Below are positions 19,839 through 29,754 of a stretch of 64,000 bases of DNA, piece after piece. The notes below the pieces were generated by a model. The model had not been told where the DNA came from. It was given only the letters and a program-made list of their open reading frames with translations, and did no database searches. Numbering within the stretch: the first letter of the stretch is position 1; the number at the start of each line of letters is the position of its first letter. The position numbers and the translations under genes were made by a program. The stretch is from Pseudomonas sp. PDM05 (GTDB lineage: Bacteria > Pseudomonadota > Gammaproteobacteria > Pseudomonadales > Pseudomonadaceae). The stretch spans positions 186,001 through 250,000 of the forward strand of contig NZ_JACVAC010000002.1 in NCBI RefSeq assembly GCF_014851685.1. The letters are read 5' to 3'.

Positions 19839-22175
19839 ATGCCCCAGCAACCGACGCTTCTTGCCCGCACCTTGGGCCAACTCCTACTCGGCGCCAGCCT
19901 GAGCCTGACCGTACTGCCTGCTGCAATGGCCGCCGACGCCAAGCCTTACCACATCGCACCAACGTCGCTGGAGGCCGCGTTGAATCAATTCGGTCGCGAG
20001 GCCGGCGTGCTGATTTCCTTCGGTTCCGAGGTCACGGCCGGCATGCAGAGCCGTGGTTTGAGCGGCAACTACAGCGCCGCCGAGGGCCTGCAAAAATTGC
20101 TCGAAGGCACCGGCCTGCAAGCCCGCGCCGAGGGCGACAATGCCTACAGCCTGCAGTCGGCCAGTGCACCGGCAACCCTCGAACTGGGCACCTCCAGCGT
20201 GGTCGGCGACTGGCTCGGCGATGCGGCGCAAACCAATGTCTTCGAACATCCCGGCGCCCGTGACGTGATCCGCCGCGATGAATTCGAACGCCAGGGCGCC
20301 ACCCAGGCCCGCGATGTGCTCAACCGCATCCCCGGCGTCAACGCCCCGCAAAACAATGGCACCGGCAGCCACGACATGGCGCTGAACTTCGGCATTCGCG
20401 GCCTCAACCCGCGCCTGGCGTCGCGCTCCACGGTGCTGATGGACGGCATCCCGGTGCCTTTCGCACCGTATGGCCAACCGCAACTGTCATTCGCGCCGAT
20501 CAGCATGGGCAACATGGACGCGGTGGACGTGGTCCGCGGCGGCGGCGCCGTGCGCTACGGCCCGCAGAACGTCGGCGGGGTGGTCAACTTTGTGACCCGC
20601 GCAATCCCGGACACACCGACTGTCAAAGGCGGTTTCCAGACCGAAACCAGCCCGTCTTCGAGCCATGACGGTTTCAAGACCACCGCCAACCTGCTGGCCG
20701 GCGGCACCGCCGACAACGGCCTGGGCGGCGCGCTCCTGTACTCCGGCACCCGTGGCGGCGACTGGCGTGAAAACAGCAACACGCACATCGATGACCTGAT
20801 CCTCAAGGGCAAATACCAGCTCGACGAGGCCAACAGCTTCAACGCCATGGCGCAGTACTACGAAGGCCAGGCGGATATGCCCGGTGGCTTGAACGTCAAG
20901 GACTACAAGGCCGACCCGTATCAGTCGACCCGTCCCTACGACAAATTCTGGGGGCGCCGTACGATGTTCAACGCCGGTTACCGCTACCAGGAAGACCGCC
21001 GCGAATTCACCGTGAACACCTTCTTCACCACCACCCTGCGCAACGGCTACCTGGACCAGACCCGCTTCCTGTCCCTGTCGCCCCGCGAATACTGGGTGCG
21101 CGGCCTGGAAACCCGCTTCGCCCAAGGCTTCGACCTCGGCAACACCAGCCACGAAGTCGGCGTGGGCTATCGCTATATCAACGAAGCCGGCCACGAGATG
21201 CGCTACACCACGCCGATTGCGGCCAACCAGCAAATTCCGACCACCAGCAGCAAGAACGACCGCGACACCCGTGGCAGTACCGAAGCCAACGCGTTCTTCA
21301 TCGACGACCGGATTGATATTGGCAAGTGGACCATCACCCCGGGCGTGCGCTACGAAATGATCAAGTCCCGGCAGGTCGACCACATCAACAACCTCTACAA
21401 CAAAGGCAGCTACAACACCGCGCTGCCAGCGTTGAACGTGCTCTATCACCTGACCGACAGCTGGAACCTCTACGCCAACACCGAAGGCTCGTTCGGCAGC
21501 GTGCAGTACAGCCAGATGGCCAAGCGCGTGCCCAAAGGCGAAGTCAAACCGGAAAAAGCCCGCACCTGGGAAATCGGCACGCGCTACGACGACGGTACCT
21601 TGCGTGCGGAACTCGGCGCGTTCCTGATCAACTTCGACAACCAGTACGAAAGCAACCAGACCGATGACTCGGTGATTGCACGCGGCGAAACCCGCCACCA
21701 GGGCATCGAATCCAGCATCAACTATGCCCTCGACGGTTTGAGCCCGGCGCTGGCCGGTTTTGATGTGTACGCCAGCTACGCCTACGTCGACGCGACCATC
21801 CGCGAAGACGGCCCGAACAAAGGCAACCGCGTCCCCTTCTCGTCCAAGCACAAAGGCACCCTGGGCGTGGGTTACACCGAAGGTCGCTGGAAACTCAATG
21901 TGGACAGCAGCTACCAGAGCAGCCAGTTCGCCGACAACGCCAATACCGAGCAGGAAAATGCTGAAGGCAATACCGGACGTATCCCTGGCTACATGCTGTT
22001 CAGCAGCCGTGCCGCGTACGACTTTGGCCCGCAACTGTCAGACTTGAACGTCGCGGTCGGTGTGAAAAACATCTTCAACAAGCAGTATTTCACCCGCTCG
22101 TTCGACGACAACAACAAGGGCAAGTACGTCGGTGAACCGCGCACGGTGTACGTGCAGACTTCCATCGCATTCTAA
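19839..22175 (+). CDS. fecA: Ferric citrate outer-membrane receptor FecA
   Basis: TonB-dependent transducer of 778 aa. Signal peptide (~1-31, ending AAMAAD), periplasmic signalling (STN) domain (~33-110, TSLEAALNQFGREAGVLISF), TonB-box region before SSVVGDWLGDA, plug domain (GARDVIRRDEFERQGATQ, NRIPGVNAPQNNGTGSHD, NFGIRGLNPRLASRS) and a 22-strand barrel ending VYVQTSIAF. These blocks are nearly identical to E. coli FecA, so the substrate call is strong. ATG 19839 gives a proper signal peptide; earlier open codons do not. It ends 11 bp from a convergent LysR gene. Confidence 0.95.
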   Translation: MPQQPTLLARTLGQLLLGASLSLTVLPAAMAADAKPYHIAPTSLEAALNQFGREAGVLISFGSEVTAGMQSRGLSGNYSAAEGLQKLLEGTGLQARAEGDNAYSLQSASAPATLELGTSSVVGDWLGDAAQTNVFEHPGARDVIRRDEFERQGATQARDVLNRIPGVNAPQNNGTGSHDMALNFGIRGLNPRLASRSTVLMDGIPVPFAPYGQPQLSFAPISMGNMDAVDVVRGGGAVRYGPQNVGGVVNFVTRAIPDTPTVKGGFQTETSPSSSHDGFKTTANLLAGGTADNGLGGALLYSGTRGGDWRENSNTHIDDLILKGKYQLDEANSFNAMAQYYEGQADMPGGLNVKDYKADPYQSTRPYDKFWGRRTMFNAGYRYQEDRREFTVNTFFTTTLRNGYLDQTRFLSLSPREYWVRGLETRFAQGFDLGNTSHEVGVGYRYINEAGHEMRYTTPIAANQQIPTTSSKNDRDTRGSTEANAFFIDDRIDIGKWTITPGVRYEMIKSRQVDHINNLYNKGSYNTALPALNVLYHLTDSWNLYANTEGSFGSVQYSQMAKRVPKGEVKPEKARTWEIGTRYDDGTLRAELGAFLINFDNQYESNQTDDSVIARGETRHQGIESSINYALDGLSPALAGFDVYASYAYVDATIREDGPNKGNRVPFSSKHKGTLGVGYTEGRWKLNVDSSYQSSQFADNANTEQENAEGNTGRIPGYMLFSSRAAYDFGPQLSDLNVAVGVKNIFNKQYFTRSFDDNNKGKYVGEPRTVYVQTSIAF

Positions 22176-22186
22176 CCCTCGCCACT

Positions 22187-23059
22187 TTAACTGCCCGCCA
22201 GGCAGCTCGGCGTCGCCGCGACCAGCGCGTCGATGGCGCACCGGGTCTTGGCCGGCATATGCGGTGCGGTCGGCCAAATCACGTGGATCGGCGAAGGCTG
22301 TTCACGGTAGCCCGGCAACACCGCCTCCAGCCTCCCGCGCAGTACGTAATGCGCGATCAACCAACTCGGCAACCAGGCCAGGCCAACGCCCGCGATGGCG
22401 GCATCGGCCACGGCCTGGAGGTCGTCCAGCACCAACGGCGAAACCACTCTCGAACGATGCGGGGTGTTGGTTCTGTAGGCGATGCCGCGATGGCCTGTCA
22501 GATCATCGATAGATTCAATTCGTCCTACGCGCTGCAGGTACGCCGGTGACGCCGCCAGGCCTACCGATTGTTCACCCAGCCGGCGCGCACTCAGGCGGTC
22601 GGTGTCGGGCAGCGGGCCGATCCGCACGGCGAGGTCAAAGCCTTCCTGCACCAGATCGATCATGCGGTCGGCAAAACTGATCTCAATCTCCAACTCCGGG
22701 TAAACATCCATCAGCCCCCACAACGCAGGCGCCGCATAGTGATGCCCGAACGCCAGTGGCACGCTTGCCCTCAAGCGTCCGCGCGGCTGCTGGCGCCCGC
22801 TTTCCAGCACCGATTCGGCCGCCTCCAGTTCCGCCACTGCGCGTAGGCAATGCTCGTAGTACGCCTGCCCATCCTCGGTCAGATGCTGACGCCGGGTAGA
22901 ACGCTGCAGCAAGCGTGTGCCCAAGCGGGCTTCCAGCCGCGCCAGACCTTTGCCGACGGCCGAGCGCGTGAGGTTCAGGCGTTCGGCCGCCTCGGTCAGG
23001 TTGCCGCTTTCCACCACTTGCAGAAAGAGCTCAACGCCATCAAAACGTGGGGTAGACAT
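22187..23059 (-). CDS. LysR-family transcriptional regulator
   Basis: 290 aa. The N-terminal winged HTH (residues ~1-62: FDGVELFLQVVESGNLTEAAERL then TRSAVGKGLARLEARLGTRL) is followed by a LysR substrate-binding domain (~90-285) with the GLAASPAYLQRVG and AIAGVGLAWLPSWL patterns. It is divergent from a DHA2-type exporter across 106 bp, the usual arrangement for a regulator of the transporter. The inducer is unknown. Confidence 0.9.
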   Translation of the reverse strand: MSTPRFDGVELFLQVVESGNLTEAAERLNLTRSAVGKGLARLEARLGTRLLQRSTRRQHLTEDGQAYYEHCLRAVAELEAAESVLESGRQQPRGRLRASVPLAFGHHYAAPALWGLMDVYPELEIEISFADRMIDLVQEGFDLAVRIGPLPDTDRLSARRLGEQSVGLAASPAYLQRVGRIESIDDLTGHRGIAYRTNTPHRSRVVSPLVLDDLQAVADAAIAGVGLAWLPSWLIAHYVLRGRLEAVLPGYREQPSPIHVIWPTAPHMPAKTRCAIDALVAATPSCLAGS

Positions 23060-23165
23060 GCTTGAATTGTCGCTCTTGATTCCCGTATTGGCGGAAAAAT
23101 TATCACGAATAAAGAACTGAATTCCCCTGAAAATAGCGTCACTTCACCCTTCCCAGGAGAATTCC

Positions 23166-24677
23166 ATGCCCGCCGCCACGTTATCGGCCACTCAACCAAC
23201 CCACTCCGCCAGGAACGGCCTAGCTTTAACCGCCGTCTGCCTGGTGGCCCTGATGTTCGGCCTGGAGATTTCCAGCGTGCCGATCATCCTGCCCACCCTC
23301 GAACAACAATTGGGCACCGGCTTCCAGGACGCCCAATGGATCATGAACGCCTACACCCTGGCCTGCACCAGCGTGTTGATGGCAGCCGGTACCCTGGCCG
23401 ATCGCTTTGGTCGGCGGCGCATGTTGGTGCTGTGCCTGTGGCTGTTTGGCCTGGCCTCGCTGGCGTGTGGCCTGGCTGACGACGCCTCCACGCTGATCGC
23501 GGCACGTTTCGTACAGGGTGTGGGCGCTGGGGCGATGATGATCTGTCAGTTCGCGATTCTGTCGCACCAGTTCCGCGAACCGGCGGCGCGGGCACGGGCC
23601 TTTGCGGTATGGGGCGTGATCGCGGGTGTGGGGTTGGGCTTCGGGCCGATGGTCGGGGCGCTGATCCTGGCGGTGGCGGACTGGCGCTGGGTGTTTCTCG
23701 TACACGTGCCGCTGACCTTGCTGACGCTGGGATTGCTGCACATCAGCGTGCAAGAATCCCGCGACCCGGCCGGAAACCGCCTCGATATCGCCGGCATGTT
23801 GACCCTGACGCTGTCGGTGTTTTCGCTGGTGTACTTCATCACCCAAGGCAGCGAATACGGTTTCGGCACACCGGCCATGCTCGGTTGGGCGGGCTTGGCG
23901 TTGGTCGGCCTGATGCTGTTCATATTTATCGAGAGGCGCAGCGCCCACCCGATGTTTGATTTCTCGGTGTTTCGCATCCGCCGCTTCAACGGTGCGCTGA
24001 TGGGTTCCATCGGCATGAACTTCAGCTTCTGGCCGTTCATGATTTACCTGCCGCTCTACTTCCAGGCTGGCCTGGGCTACGACACCCTGACCACCGGCGG
24101 CGCCCTGCTCGCCTACACCTTGCCGACCTTGCTGGTGCCGCCACTGGCCGAACGCCTGGCCCTGCGCTACGGCGCCGAACGCATCATCCCCCTGGGGCTG
24201 GGCCTGATGGGCGTAGGCTTCTTGAGCATGGCCGCCGTCAACCTTGCCGCACGACCAAGCGTCGTGCTGGTGCTGATCAGTTGCGTGATGGCCGGCGTGG
24301 GCCTGGCGCTGACCAACTCGCCGACCACCAACACCACCACCGGCTCCGTGTCGGCAGACCGCGCGGGAATGGCCTCGGGCATCGACCTCAGTGCGCGGTT
24401 GATTACCCTGGCGCTCAACATTGCGTTGATGGGGTTGGTGTTGCTACTGGGGATCAGCGATCAACTGGCCGCACTCTTGCCCGCCAGTACGCTGACGCAG
24501 TGGCCGGCCATCAGCCAGAATATTGCAGCGGGCAAGCTCACCGCCTCAAGCGTACTTGCGGCCACCGACGCCCAGGCGGCGCTGCGTCACGGCGCTGGCT
24601 GGGCGATGCTCTTCGCGGGGGCGGGCGCCGCCGGGCTGGCAGTGTTGAGCCGGTATTTTTTCCGACGTCTGGGGTAA
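23166..24677 (+). CDS. MFS drug exporter, DHA2 (14-TM) type
   Basis: 503 aa proton-driven efflux protein. Fourteen hydrophobic segments can be followed. Motif A is LADRFGRRRM, and the N-terminal DHA2 pattern is DAQWIMNAYTLACTSVLM. Motif C is around GVIAGVGLGFGPMVGAL. This type exports toxic compounds and sometimes plant or self-made antimicrobials; the substrate cannot be told from sequence. SD AGGAGA lies 6 bp before ATG. It is probably controlled by the divergent LysR gene and is closed by a strong hairpin terminator. Confidence 0.9.
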   Translation: MPAATLSATQPTHSARNGLALTAVCLVALMFGLEISSVPIILPTLEQQLGTGFQDAQWIMNAYTLACTSVLMAAGTLADRFGRRRMLVLCLWLFGLASLACGLADDASTLIAARFVQGVGAGAMMICQFAILSHQFREPAARARAFAVWGVIAGVGLGFGPMVGALILAVADWRWVFLVHVPLTLLTLGLLHISVQESRDPAGNRLDIAGMLTLTLSVFSLVYFITQGSEYGFGTPAMLGWAGLALVGLMLFIFIERRSAHPMFDFSVFRIRRFNGALMGSIGMNFSFWPFMIYLPLYFQAGLGYDTLTTGGALLAYTLPTLLVPPLAERLALRYGAERIIPLGLGLMGVGFLSMAAVNLAARPSVVLVLISCVMAGVGLALTNSPTTNTTTGSVSADRAGMASGIDLSARLITLALNIALMGLVLLLGISDQLAALLPASTLTQWPAISQNIAAGKLTASSVLAATDAQAALRHGAGWAMLFAGAGAAGLAVLSRYFFRRLG

Positions 24678-24680
24678 ACG

Positions 24681-24710
24681 AAAACGGGCCTGCATTTGCA
24701 GGCCCGTTTT
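24681..24710. terminator. Terminator after the DHA2 exporter
   Basis: aaaacgggcctgca (24681-24694) and tgcaggcccgtttt (24697-24710) form a perfect 14-bp stem with a 2-nt centre and A/T tails on both sides. It can serve the exporter (plus) and the HPF-like gene (minus, whose stop is at 24739). Confidence 0.92.
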
Positions 24711-24738
24711 ATGGGGGGGATGAAAGAACTGTCAGCTA

Positions 24739-25149
24739 TCAGCTGTTAAATACGGCACGTTCTTTTTCCAGAAACTCCTGTTCAAGCTCATCTTCATTGA
24801 CTTTGGTATCCGACAAACTTTTACCGGCAGCGCGTGGCTTGCCTTGCAGTCGGCCAAACAGATGTTCCAACGCGTGGTCCAGCTTGGTCGCCGCACCGTC
24901 GATCGCCTGTTCCAGGGTATCGGCCTTGTGCAGTACCGAGAGCGGCTGATGACCCTTTGGCCGTGCTTCCAGACGGCAGCTCAAATCATGGGGACCGGGC
25001 TTGTCGCCGTTCTCATCGCGCAGGTAGACCTCAACGCGGGTCAGGTCTTCTTCGTATCGTTCGAGCGTGCTCTCAATGGTAGTACGTACCCACTCCTCCA
25101 GTCGGATGCTGCTTTCAATATGGTTATCGCTATTGACTTGGATTTGCAT
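24739..25149 (-). CDS. HPF/RaiA-family ribosome-associated protein
   Basis: 136 aa. Begins MQIQVNSDNHIESSIRLEEW, and the beta-alpha-beta fold of ribosome hibernation factors is suggested by VEVYLRDENGDKPGPHDLSC and LEQAIDGAATKLDHALEHLF. A charged C-terminal tail follows. It may bind idle 30S subunits in stationary phase or stress. It is a second, divergent HPF-like protein rather than the one usually found next to rpoN. SD AAGGGAAG precedes ATG. It stands alone, with 212 bp of AT-rich DNA upstream. Confidence 0.8.
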   Translation of the reverse strand: MQIQVNSDNHIESSIRLEEWVRTTIESTLERYEEDLTRVEVYLRDENGDKPGPHDLSCRLEARPKGHQPLSVLHKADTLEQAIDGAATKLDHALEHLFGRLQGKPRAAGKSLSDTKVNEDELEQEFLEKERAVFNS

Positions 25150-25361
25150 AGTTCTTCCCTTATTTCAGCTAGCTCGCGGGAGGTCACAACTGCAACACCG
25201 ATGCGGTGAAACCATGACCTCCTGACTACACAATTGAGCAGTCAGCGAAACAATTCAACCCCTTTGCAAAGATAAATCCCACATTACAAATTAACCCTGA
25301 CTACAAGCAAAAACGCTGTTAGGGTGGGGAGTTAGTTACAACTTATTCCACCCTGCGCCCC

Positions 25362-26309
25362 TCACAATTGCCCCTCGCCCAACGGGTGCAATCCGCGAAA
25401 AATCCCTGCCTCCTCCACCAGCCAGTCATGCACCGCCCGCACGCCCGGATGGTTCAGCGCGCCCGGCGCATACAGCAGCACGTAACGTTTATGGTTGGGC
25501 ACCGCCAGGCCGAACGGCACGATCAAGGTGCCGCGTTCCAGCTCATCGTTGAGCAAGGTGCGGCGTGCGATGGCCACGCCCATGCCGGCGATGGCGGCTT
25601 CGATGGTCAGGTGGTTGCGGTTGAACGTGTGGCCGCGGCGCACATCGGCTTCGTGATAACCGATGGCATTCAGGTAAAACTCCCACTCGGCGTATTCATA
25701 ACTCCCACGCCAGGCGGTGATGTCGTGCAGCAGCGGGAAATGCACCAGGTCGGCCGGGCCATGCAACGGCGGACGCCCGCGCAGCAGGCTTGGCGCGCAC
25801 ACCGGGAAAATCTGCTCATCCAGCAGGGCTGTGGATAACAGGCCGGGGTAGCTGCCGTCGTTCAGGTCGATAGCCAGGTCGAAGTCGCCCTCATGCAAGG
25901 CGATGCTGCTGTCTTCGGCGACCATGCGCAGCTGAATGTCCGGGAACCGTTGCTGCAAGCGCGGCAGACGCGGGGTCAGCCATTTGCCCAGGAACGACGG
26001 GATCGACCGCAGGCGCAAAGTGCCGCTGATCATTCCTGCGTCCAGCCGCTGCAATTCCGCATCGATGCTGCCGTAGGCCTCCCCCACCGTCGCCGCCAGC
26101 CGTTGCCCCTCGGCGCTGAGCTCTACCCCGCGTGCACGGCGATGGAACAGCCGAAACCCCAAACGCTCCTCCAGCTGGCGAATCTGCTGGCTCACCGCCC
26201 CCGGTGTGATGTGCAGTTCTTCGGCGCAACGGGTGAACGACAAGTGTCGTGCCGCGCAGGAAAACACGTGTAGCCAGACATAAGTCTGGCCATGGAGAGG
26301 ACGGGTCAT
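25362..26309 (-). CDS. LysR-family regulator beside serine catabolism genes (GcvA-like)
   Basis: 315 aa. The N-terminal HTH is typical of the GcvA/AmpR branch (residues ~10-65: FSCAARHLSFTRCAEELHIT, GAVSQQIRQLEERLG). The effector domain (~95-300) has the LHEGDFDLAIDLNDG and EAAIAGMGVAIARR blocks. ATG 26309 (MTRPLHGQTYVW) is used. It is divergent from sdaA across 136 bp, so control of serine breakdown and uptake is the natural inference. The effector is unknown. Confidence 0.88.
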   Translation of the reverse strand: MTRPLHGQTYVWLHVFSCAARHLSFTRCAEELHITPGAVSQQIRQLEERLGFRLFHRRARGVELSAEGQRLAATVGEAYGSIDAELQRLDAGMISGTLRLRSIPSFLGKWLTPRLPRLQQRFPDIQLRMVAEDSSIALHEGDFDLAIDLNDGSYPGLLSTALLDEQIFPVCAPSLLRGRPPLHGPADLVHFPLLHDITAWRGSYEYAEWEFYLNAIGYHEADVRRGHTFNRNHLTIEAAIAGMGVAIARRTLLNDELERGTLIVPFGLAVPNHKRYVLLYAPGALNHPGVRAVHDWLVEEAGIFRGLHPLGEGQL

Positions 26310-26445
26310 AGGGTTTAGTCCTGCTAAAGGGTGTCTTAGGATAATTCGTTGGTCAGTGCCGATCCAGAGGCTCAGTATCGCGCCAACTCCGCTCGGCCGA
26401 CAAAAAATGGCAGCGATTATCTTCCATTGCTTGTAAGGCTTTAGC

Positions 26446-27822
26446 ATGGCTATCAGTGTTTTTGATCTATTCAAGGTGGGCATCGGCCCGTCCAGCTCCC
26501 ACACCGTTGGTCCGATGCGTGCGGCGGCGACCTTCGCCCAGGCACTGCTCGACCACCATCTGCTGAGCGACACCCGCCGCGTCGAAGTGCGCCTGTACGG
26601 CTCACTGTCCGCCACAGGTATCGGCCATGCCACCGACCGCGCCTGTGTGATGGGCTTGATGGGCGAGTGGCCCGATCGCGTCGATCCCACGTCGATCAAT
26701 GCACGTATCCAGCACCTGCGCGAGTCCGGTCGACTGCTGCTCGCAGGCCAACAGGAAATTGCCTTCAACTGGCAAAGTGATCTCCTGCTGCTGGACGAAA
26801 GCCTGCCCTACCATCCCAACGCCATGTCCCTGCACGCCTATGGCGACAACGGCCTGTTGAGCGAACAAACCTACTACTCGGTGGGCGGCGGTTTCATTAT
26901 CGAAGCGGCTGAGGCCGAATCGGGCATTGCGCCGACCAGCGATGTGCAATTGCCCTACGACTTTTCCAGCGCCGTCGAACTGCTGGCGCTGTGCAACAAG
27001 CACGGCCTGCGGGTTTCCGAGCTGATGATGGCCAACGAACGCGCATGGCGCAGCGATGAGCAGATCCGCAGCGGCCTGCTGCATATCTGGTCGGTGATGC
27101 GCGAATGCGTGGAACAAGGCCTGCGCGATGAAGGCATCTTGCCTGGCGGCCTGGATGTTCCGCGCCGAGCGGCGAAATTGCACCGCAGCCTGTTGGAAAT
27201 CGGCAAACCGAATGTGATCACGTCGACCTTGTCGGCGATGGAATGGGTCAACCTGTTCGCCCTCGCCGTCAACGAAGAAAACGCCGCCGGCGGGCGCATG
27301 GTCACCGCGCCGACCAATGGCGCGGCGGGGATTATCCCGGCGGTGCTGCATTACTACATGAAGTTCAATGCCGATGCGTCCGACGACGACGTGGTGAATT
27401 TCTTCCTGGCGGCCGCCGCTGTCGGCATTTTGTGCAAGAAAAACGCCTCGATCTCCGGCGCCGAAGTCGGCTGCCAGGGCGAAGTCGGTTCAGCCTGCGC
27501 CATGGCCGCGGCCGGCTTGGCCGATGTCCTCGGCGCCACGCCCGAACAGCTGGAAAACGCTGCCGAGATCGGCCTGGAACACAACCTTGGCCTGACCTGC
27601 GACCCCGTCGGCGGGCTGGTCCAAGTGCCGTGCATCGAGCGCAATGCGATTGCCGCCGTCAAGGCGATCAACGCCACGCAGATGGCCCTGCGCGGCGACG
27701 GCAAACACTTCATCTCCCTCGACCGGGTGATCCGCACCATGCGCGATACCGGCGCCGATATGCATGACAAATACAAAGAAACTTCACGGGGCGGCCTGGC
27801 CGTGAGCTGGGTGGAATGCTGA
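26446..27822 (+). CDS. sdaA: L-serine ammonia-lyase (iron-sulfur type)
   Basis: Converts L-serine to pyruvate and ammonia with a [4Fe-4S] cluster; 458 aa, single chain with fused beta (N-terminal) and alpha (C-terminal) domains. Seen: the N-terminus [19 protein letters not shown], the cofactor region with cysteines in [19 protein letters not shown] and [11 protein letters not shown], and [18 protein letters not shown]. It heads a two-gene plus-strand unit with a serine-type transporter 60 bp downstream and is divergent from a LysR regulator. Length and motifs are complete. Confidence 0.96.
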   Translation: MAISVFDLFKVGIGPSSSHTVGPMRAAATFAQALLDHHLLSDTRRVEVRLYGSLSATGIGHATDRACVMGLMGEWPDRVDPTSINARIQHLRESGRLLLAGQQEIAFNWQSDLLLLDESLPYHPNAMSLHAYGDNGLLSEQTYYSVGGGFIIEAAEAESGIAPTSDVQLPYDFSSAVELLALCNKHGLRVSELMMANERAWRSDEQIRSGLLHIWSVMRECVEQGLRDEGILPGGLDVPRRAAKLHRSLLEIGKPNVITSTLSAMEWVNLFALAVNEENAAGGRMVTAPTNGAAGIIPAVLHYYMKFNADASDDDVVNFFLAAAAVGILCKKNASISGAEVGCQGEVGSACAMAAAGLADVLGATPEQLENAAEIGLEHNLGLTCDPVGGLVQVPCIERNAIAAVKAINATQMALRGDGKHFISLDRVIRTMRDTGADMHDKYKETSRGGLAVSWVEC

Positions 27823-27882
27823 GGAGCATTCCCTGACCGTCCCAACGTGAGCCCGCGCAAAAATAATAACGAGGCAATAACG

Positions 27883-29169
27883 ATGACCGATGTACGTACA
27901 CCTGCTGCCGAAAATCCTGTAATTGAAACAACCGTGAGCAAAGGCTGGACCAAACACGACACCACCTGGATGCTCGGCCTCTACGGCACCGCCATCGGTG
28001 CCGGCACGCTGTTCCTGCCGATCAACGCCGGCGTGGGCGGCTTCTGGCCGCTGATCGTGCTGGCGCTGCTGGCTTTCCCGATGACTTTCTTCGCCCACCG
28101 TGGGCTGACGCGCTTTGTGCTGTCGGGCAAATCCGGCGACATCACCGAAGTGGTCGAAGAACACTTCGGCGTCGGCGCGGGCAAACTGATCACCTTGCTG
28201 TATTTCTTTGCGATCTTCCCGATCCTGCTGGTGTACAGCGTGGCGCTGACCAACACGCTGAGCAGTTTTATGGAACACCAACTGCACATCGCCCCGCCGC
28301 CCCGGGCGATCCTGTCGCTGGTGCTGATCCTCGGCCTGATGGCGATTGTGCGTTGCGGCCAGGGCGTGATCGTCAAGGCCATGAGCGTGCTGGTGTATCC
28401 GTTCGTCGCCGCCCTGTTGTTGCTGGCATTCAGCCTGATCCCCAACTGGAACGGCGCATTCTTCGCCTCAGCCAGTGAGGGCATGCCCCTACCGCTGTTC
28501 TTCAAGACCCTGTGGCTGGCAATTCCGGTGATGGTGTTTTCCTTCAACCACTCGCCGATCATCTCCGCGTTCGCCGTCGACCAGAAACGCGTGTATGGCC
28601 CGCAGGCCGAGCGCAAAAGCAGCGGCATCCTCGCCACCGCCCACGGCATGATGGTGCTGACGGTGATGTTCTTCTGCTTCAGCTGCGTGCTGGCCCTGTC
28701 GCCGGCCGACCTGGCGGCCGCCAAGGCGCAGAACATCTCGATCCTGTCGTACCTGGCCAACCACTTCCAGACCCCGGTGATCGCCTATGCCGCGCCGTTG
28801 ATCGCGCTGGTGGCCATCACCAAATCGTTCCTCGGCCACTACATCGGCGCCAGCGAAGGTTTTCAAGGTTTGATCGTCAAATCGCTGCGCGGGCGTAACC
28901 GTTCGATGTCGGCCAAATGGCTGGAACGCAGCACCGCGCTGTTCATGGTGCTGACCTGCTGGGCCGTGGCCACCTTCAACCCGAGCATCCTGGGCATGAT
29001 CGAAACCATGGGCGGGCCGATCATCGCGTGCCTGCTGTTCCTGATGCCGATGTATGCGATTCGCCGCGTGCCATCGCTGCGCCAGTATTCGGGCCAGGTG
29101 TCGAATGTGTTTGTGGTCGTACTCGGCCTGATTGCGCTGTCTGCGATCGTTTTCTCGGTACTGCCCTGA
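27883..29169 (+). CDS. HAAAP-family serine/threonine transporter (SdaC-like)
   Basis: 428 aa, about eleven membrane helices. The family start is visible in WMLGLYGTAIGAGTLFLPI, with helix-rich blocks such as SFNHSPIISAFAVDQK and LVAITKSFLGHYIGASEGFQ characteristic of SdaC/TdcC proton symporters. It probably imports serine for SdaA. ATG 27883 is preferred over 27847 because ACGAGG lies upstream and the conserved part begins soon after. A REP pair follows. Confidence 0.92.
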   Translation: MTDVRTPAAENPVIETTVSKGWTKHDTTWMLGLYGTAIGAGTLFLPINAGVGGFWPLIVLALLAFPMTFFAHRGLTRFVLSGKSGDITEVVEEHFGVGAGKLITLLYFFAIFPILLVYSVALTNTLSSFMEHQLHIAPPPRAILSLVLILGLMAIVRCGQGVIVKAMSVLVYPFVAALLLLAFSLIPNWNGAFFASASEGMPLPLFFKTLWLAIPVMVFSFNHSPIISAFAVDQKRVYGPQAERKSSGILATAHGMMVLTVMFFCFSCVLALSPADLAAAKAQNISILSYLANHFQTPVIAYAAPLIALVAITKSFLGHYIGASEGFQGLIVKSLRGRNRSMSAKWLERSTALFMVLTCWAVATFNPSILGMIETMGGPIIACLLFLMPMYAIRRVPSLRQYSGQVSNVFVVVLGLIALSAIVFSVLP

Positions 29170-29204
29170 AACAACGCACACACCTGAAGAACAACACTGA
29201 CTCA

Positions 29205-29295
29205 ATGTGGGAGCGGACTTGCTCGCGAATGTGGTGGACCAGCCAATGAATACCTGGTTGATCCACCGCATTCGCGAGCAACCCCGCTCCCACAT
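29205..29295. repeat. REP pair after the serine transporter
   Basis: atgtgggagcggacttgctc... (29205-29231) and the reverse-complement arm cattcgcgagcaaccccgctcccacat (29269-29295) differ at one base pair. The 37-bp middle contains an inner stem (ggtgga/tccacc). Same family as the repeat at 10956. Confidence 0.92.
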
Positions 29296-29439
29296 GGGGG
29301 TCTCATTGCCAGGGGGATCGCTGTACGGCACGGCGCTTGCTGTACAGATCACAAGGGAAATGGCCGGTGGTCAGGAGATGCGAACTAATCCCGACACCGG
29401 TCGTCAATGACTGCATGTTCTTATCAGGCGGTACGCACC

Positions 29440-29754
29440 ATGGACAATCCTTTTCAGATCATCACCGACACCTTCACCCCCGAATACCGCGTCAACCTCA
29501 GCATCCAGCGGCTGGATGGCAGCATCATGCTCACCCTCTCGAATGAGTCGGGCGTGGTGGCCAAGCGCATGATCAGCGCCGAACAACGCAACGATCCACA
29601 GCGCCTCAAACGCCTGGTGCAAAGCATCCAATTCGGCATCGCCATCGAGCAGGGCCACAGCGCCATGGAGATCCTGGCGGTGATGACGGATGGCGATCAC
29701 AAACTGTTGCAGCGACCACCCAGCCGCGCCCTGCCCTTCAGCGTCGGGCTTTAA
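29440..29754 (+). CDS. Small DUF3509-like protein
   Basis: 104 aa, beginning MDNPFQIITDTFTPEYRV, with a beta-rich first half (NLSIQRLDGSIMLTLSNES) and a helical stretch (QRLKRLVQSIQFGIAIEQGH). This looks like the Pseudomonas-restricted DUF3509 family of unknown role. ATG 29440 gives the conserved start; AGGCGG lies upstream. It stands alone after a REP pair and its stop overlaps the convergent psiE stop by 3 bp. Confidence 0.75.
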   Translation: MDNPFQIITDTFTPEYRVNLSIQRLDGSIMLTLSNESGVVAKRMISAEQRNDPQRLKRLVQSIQFGIAIEQGHSAMEILAVMTDGDHKLLQRPPSRALPFSVGL

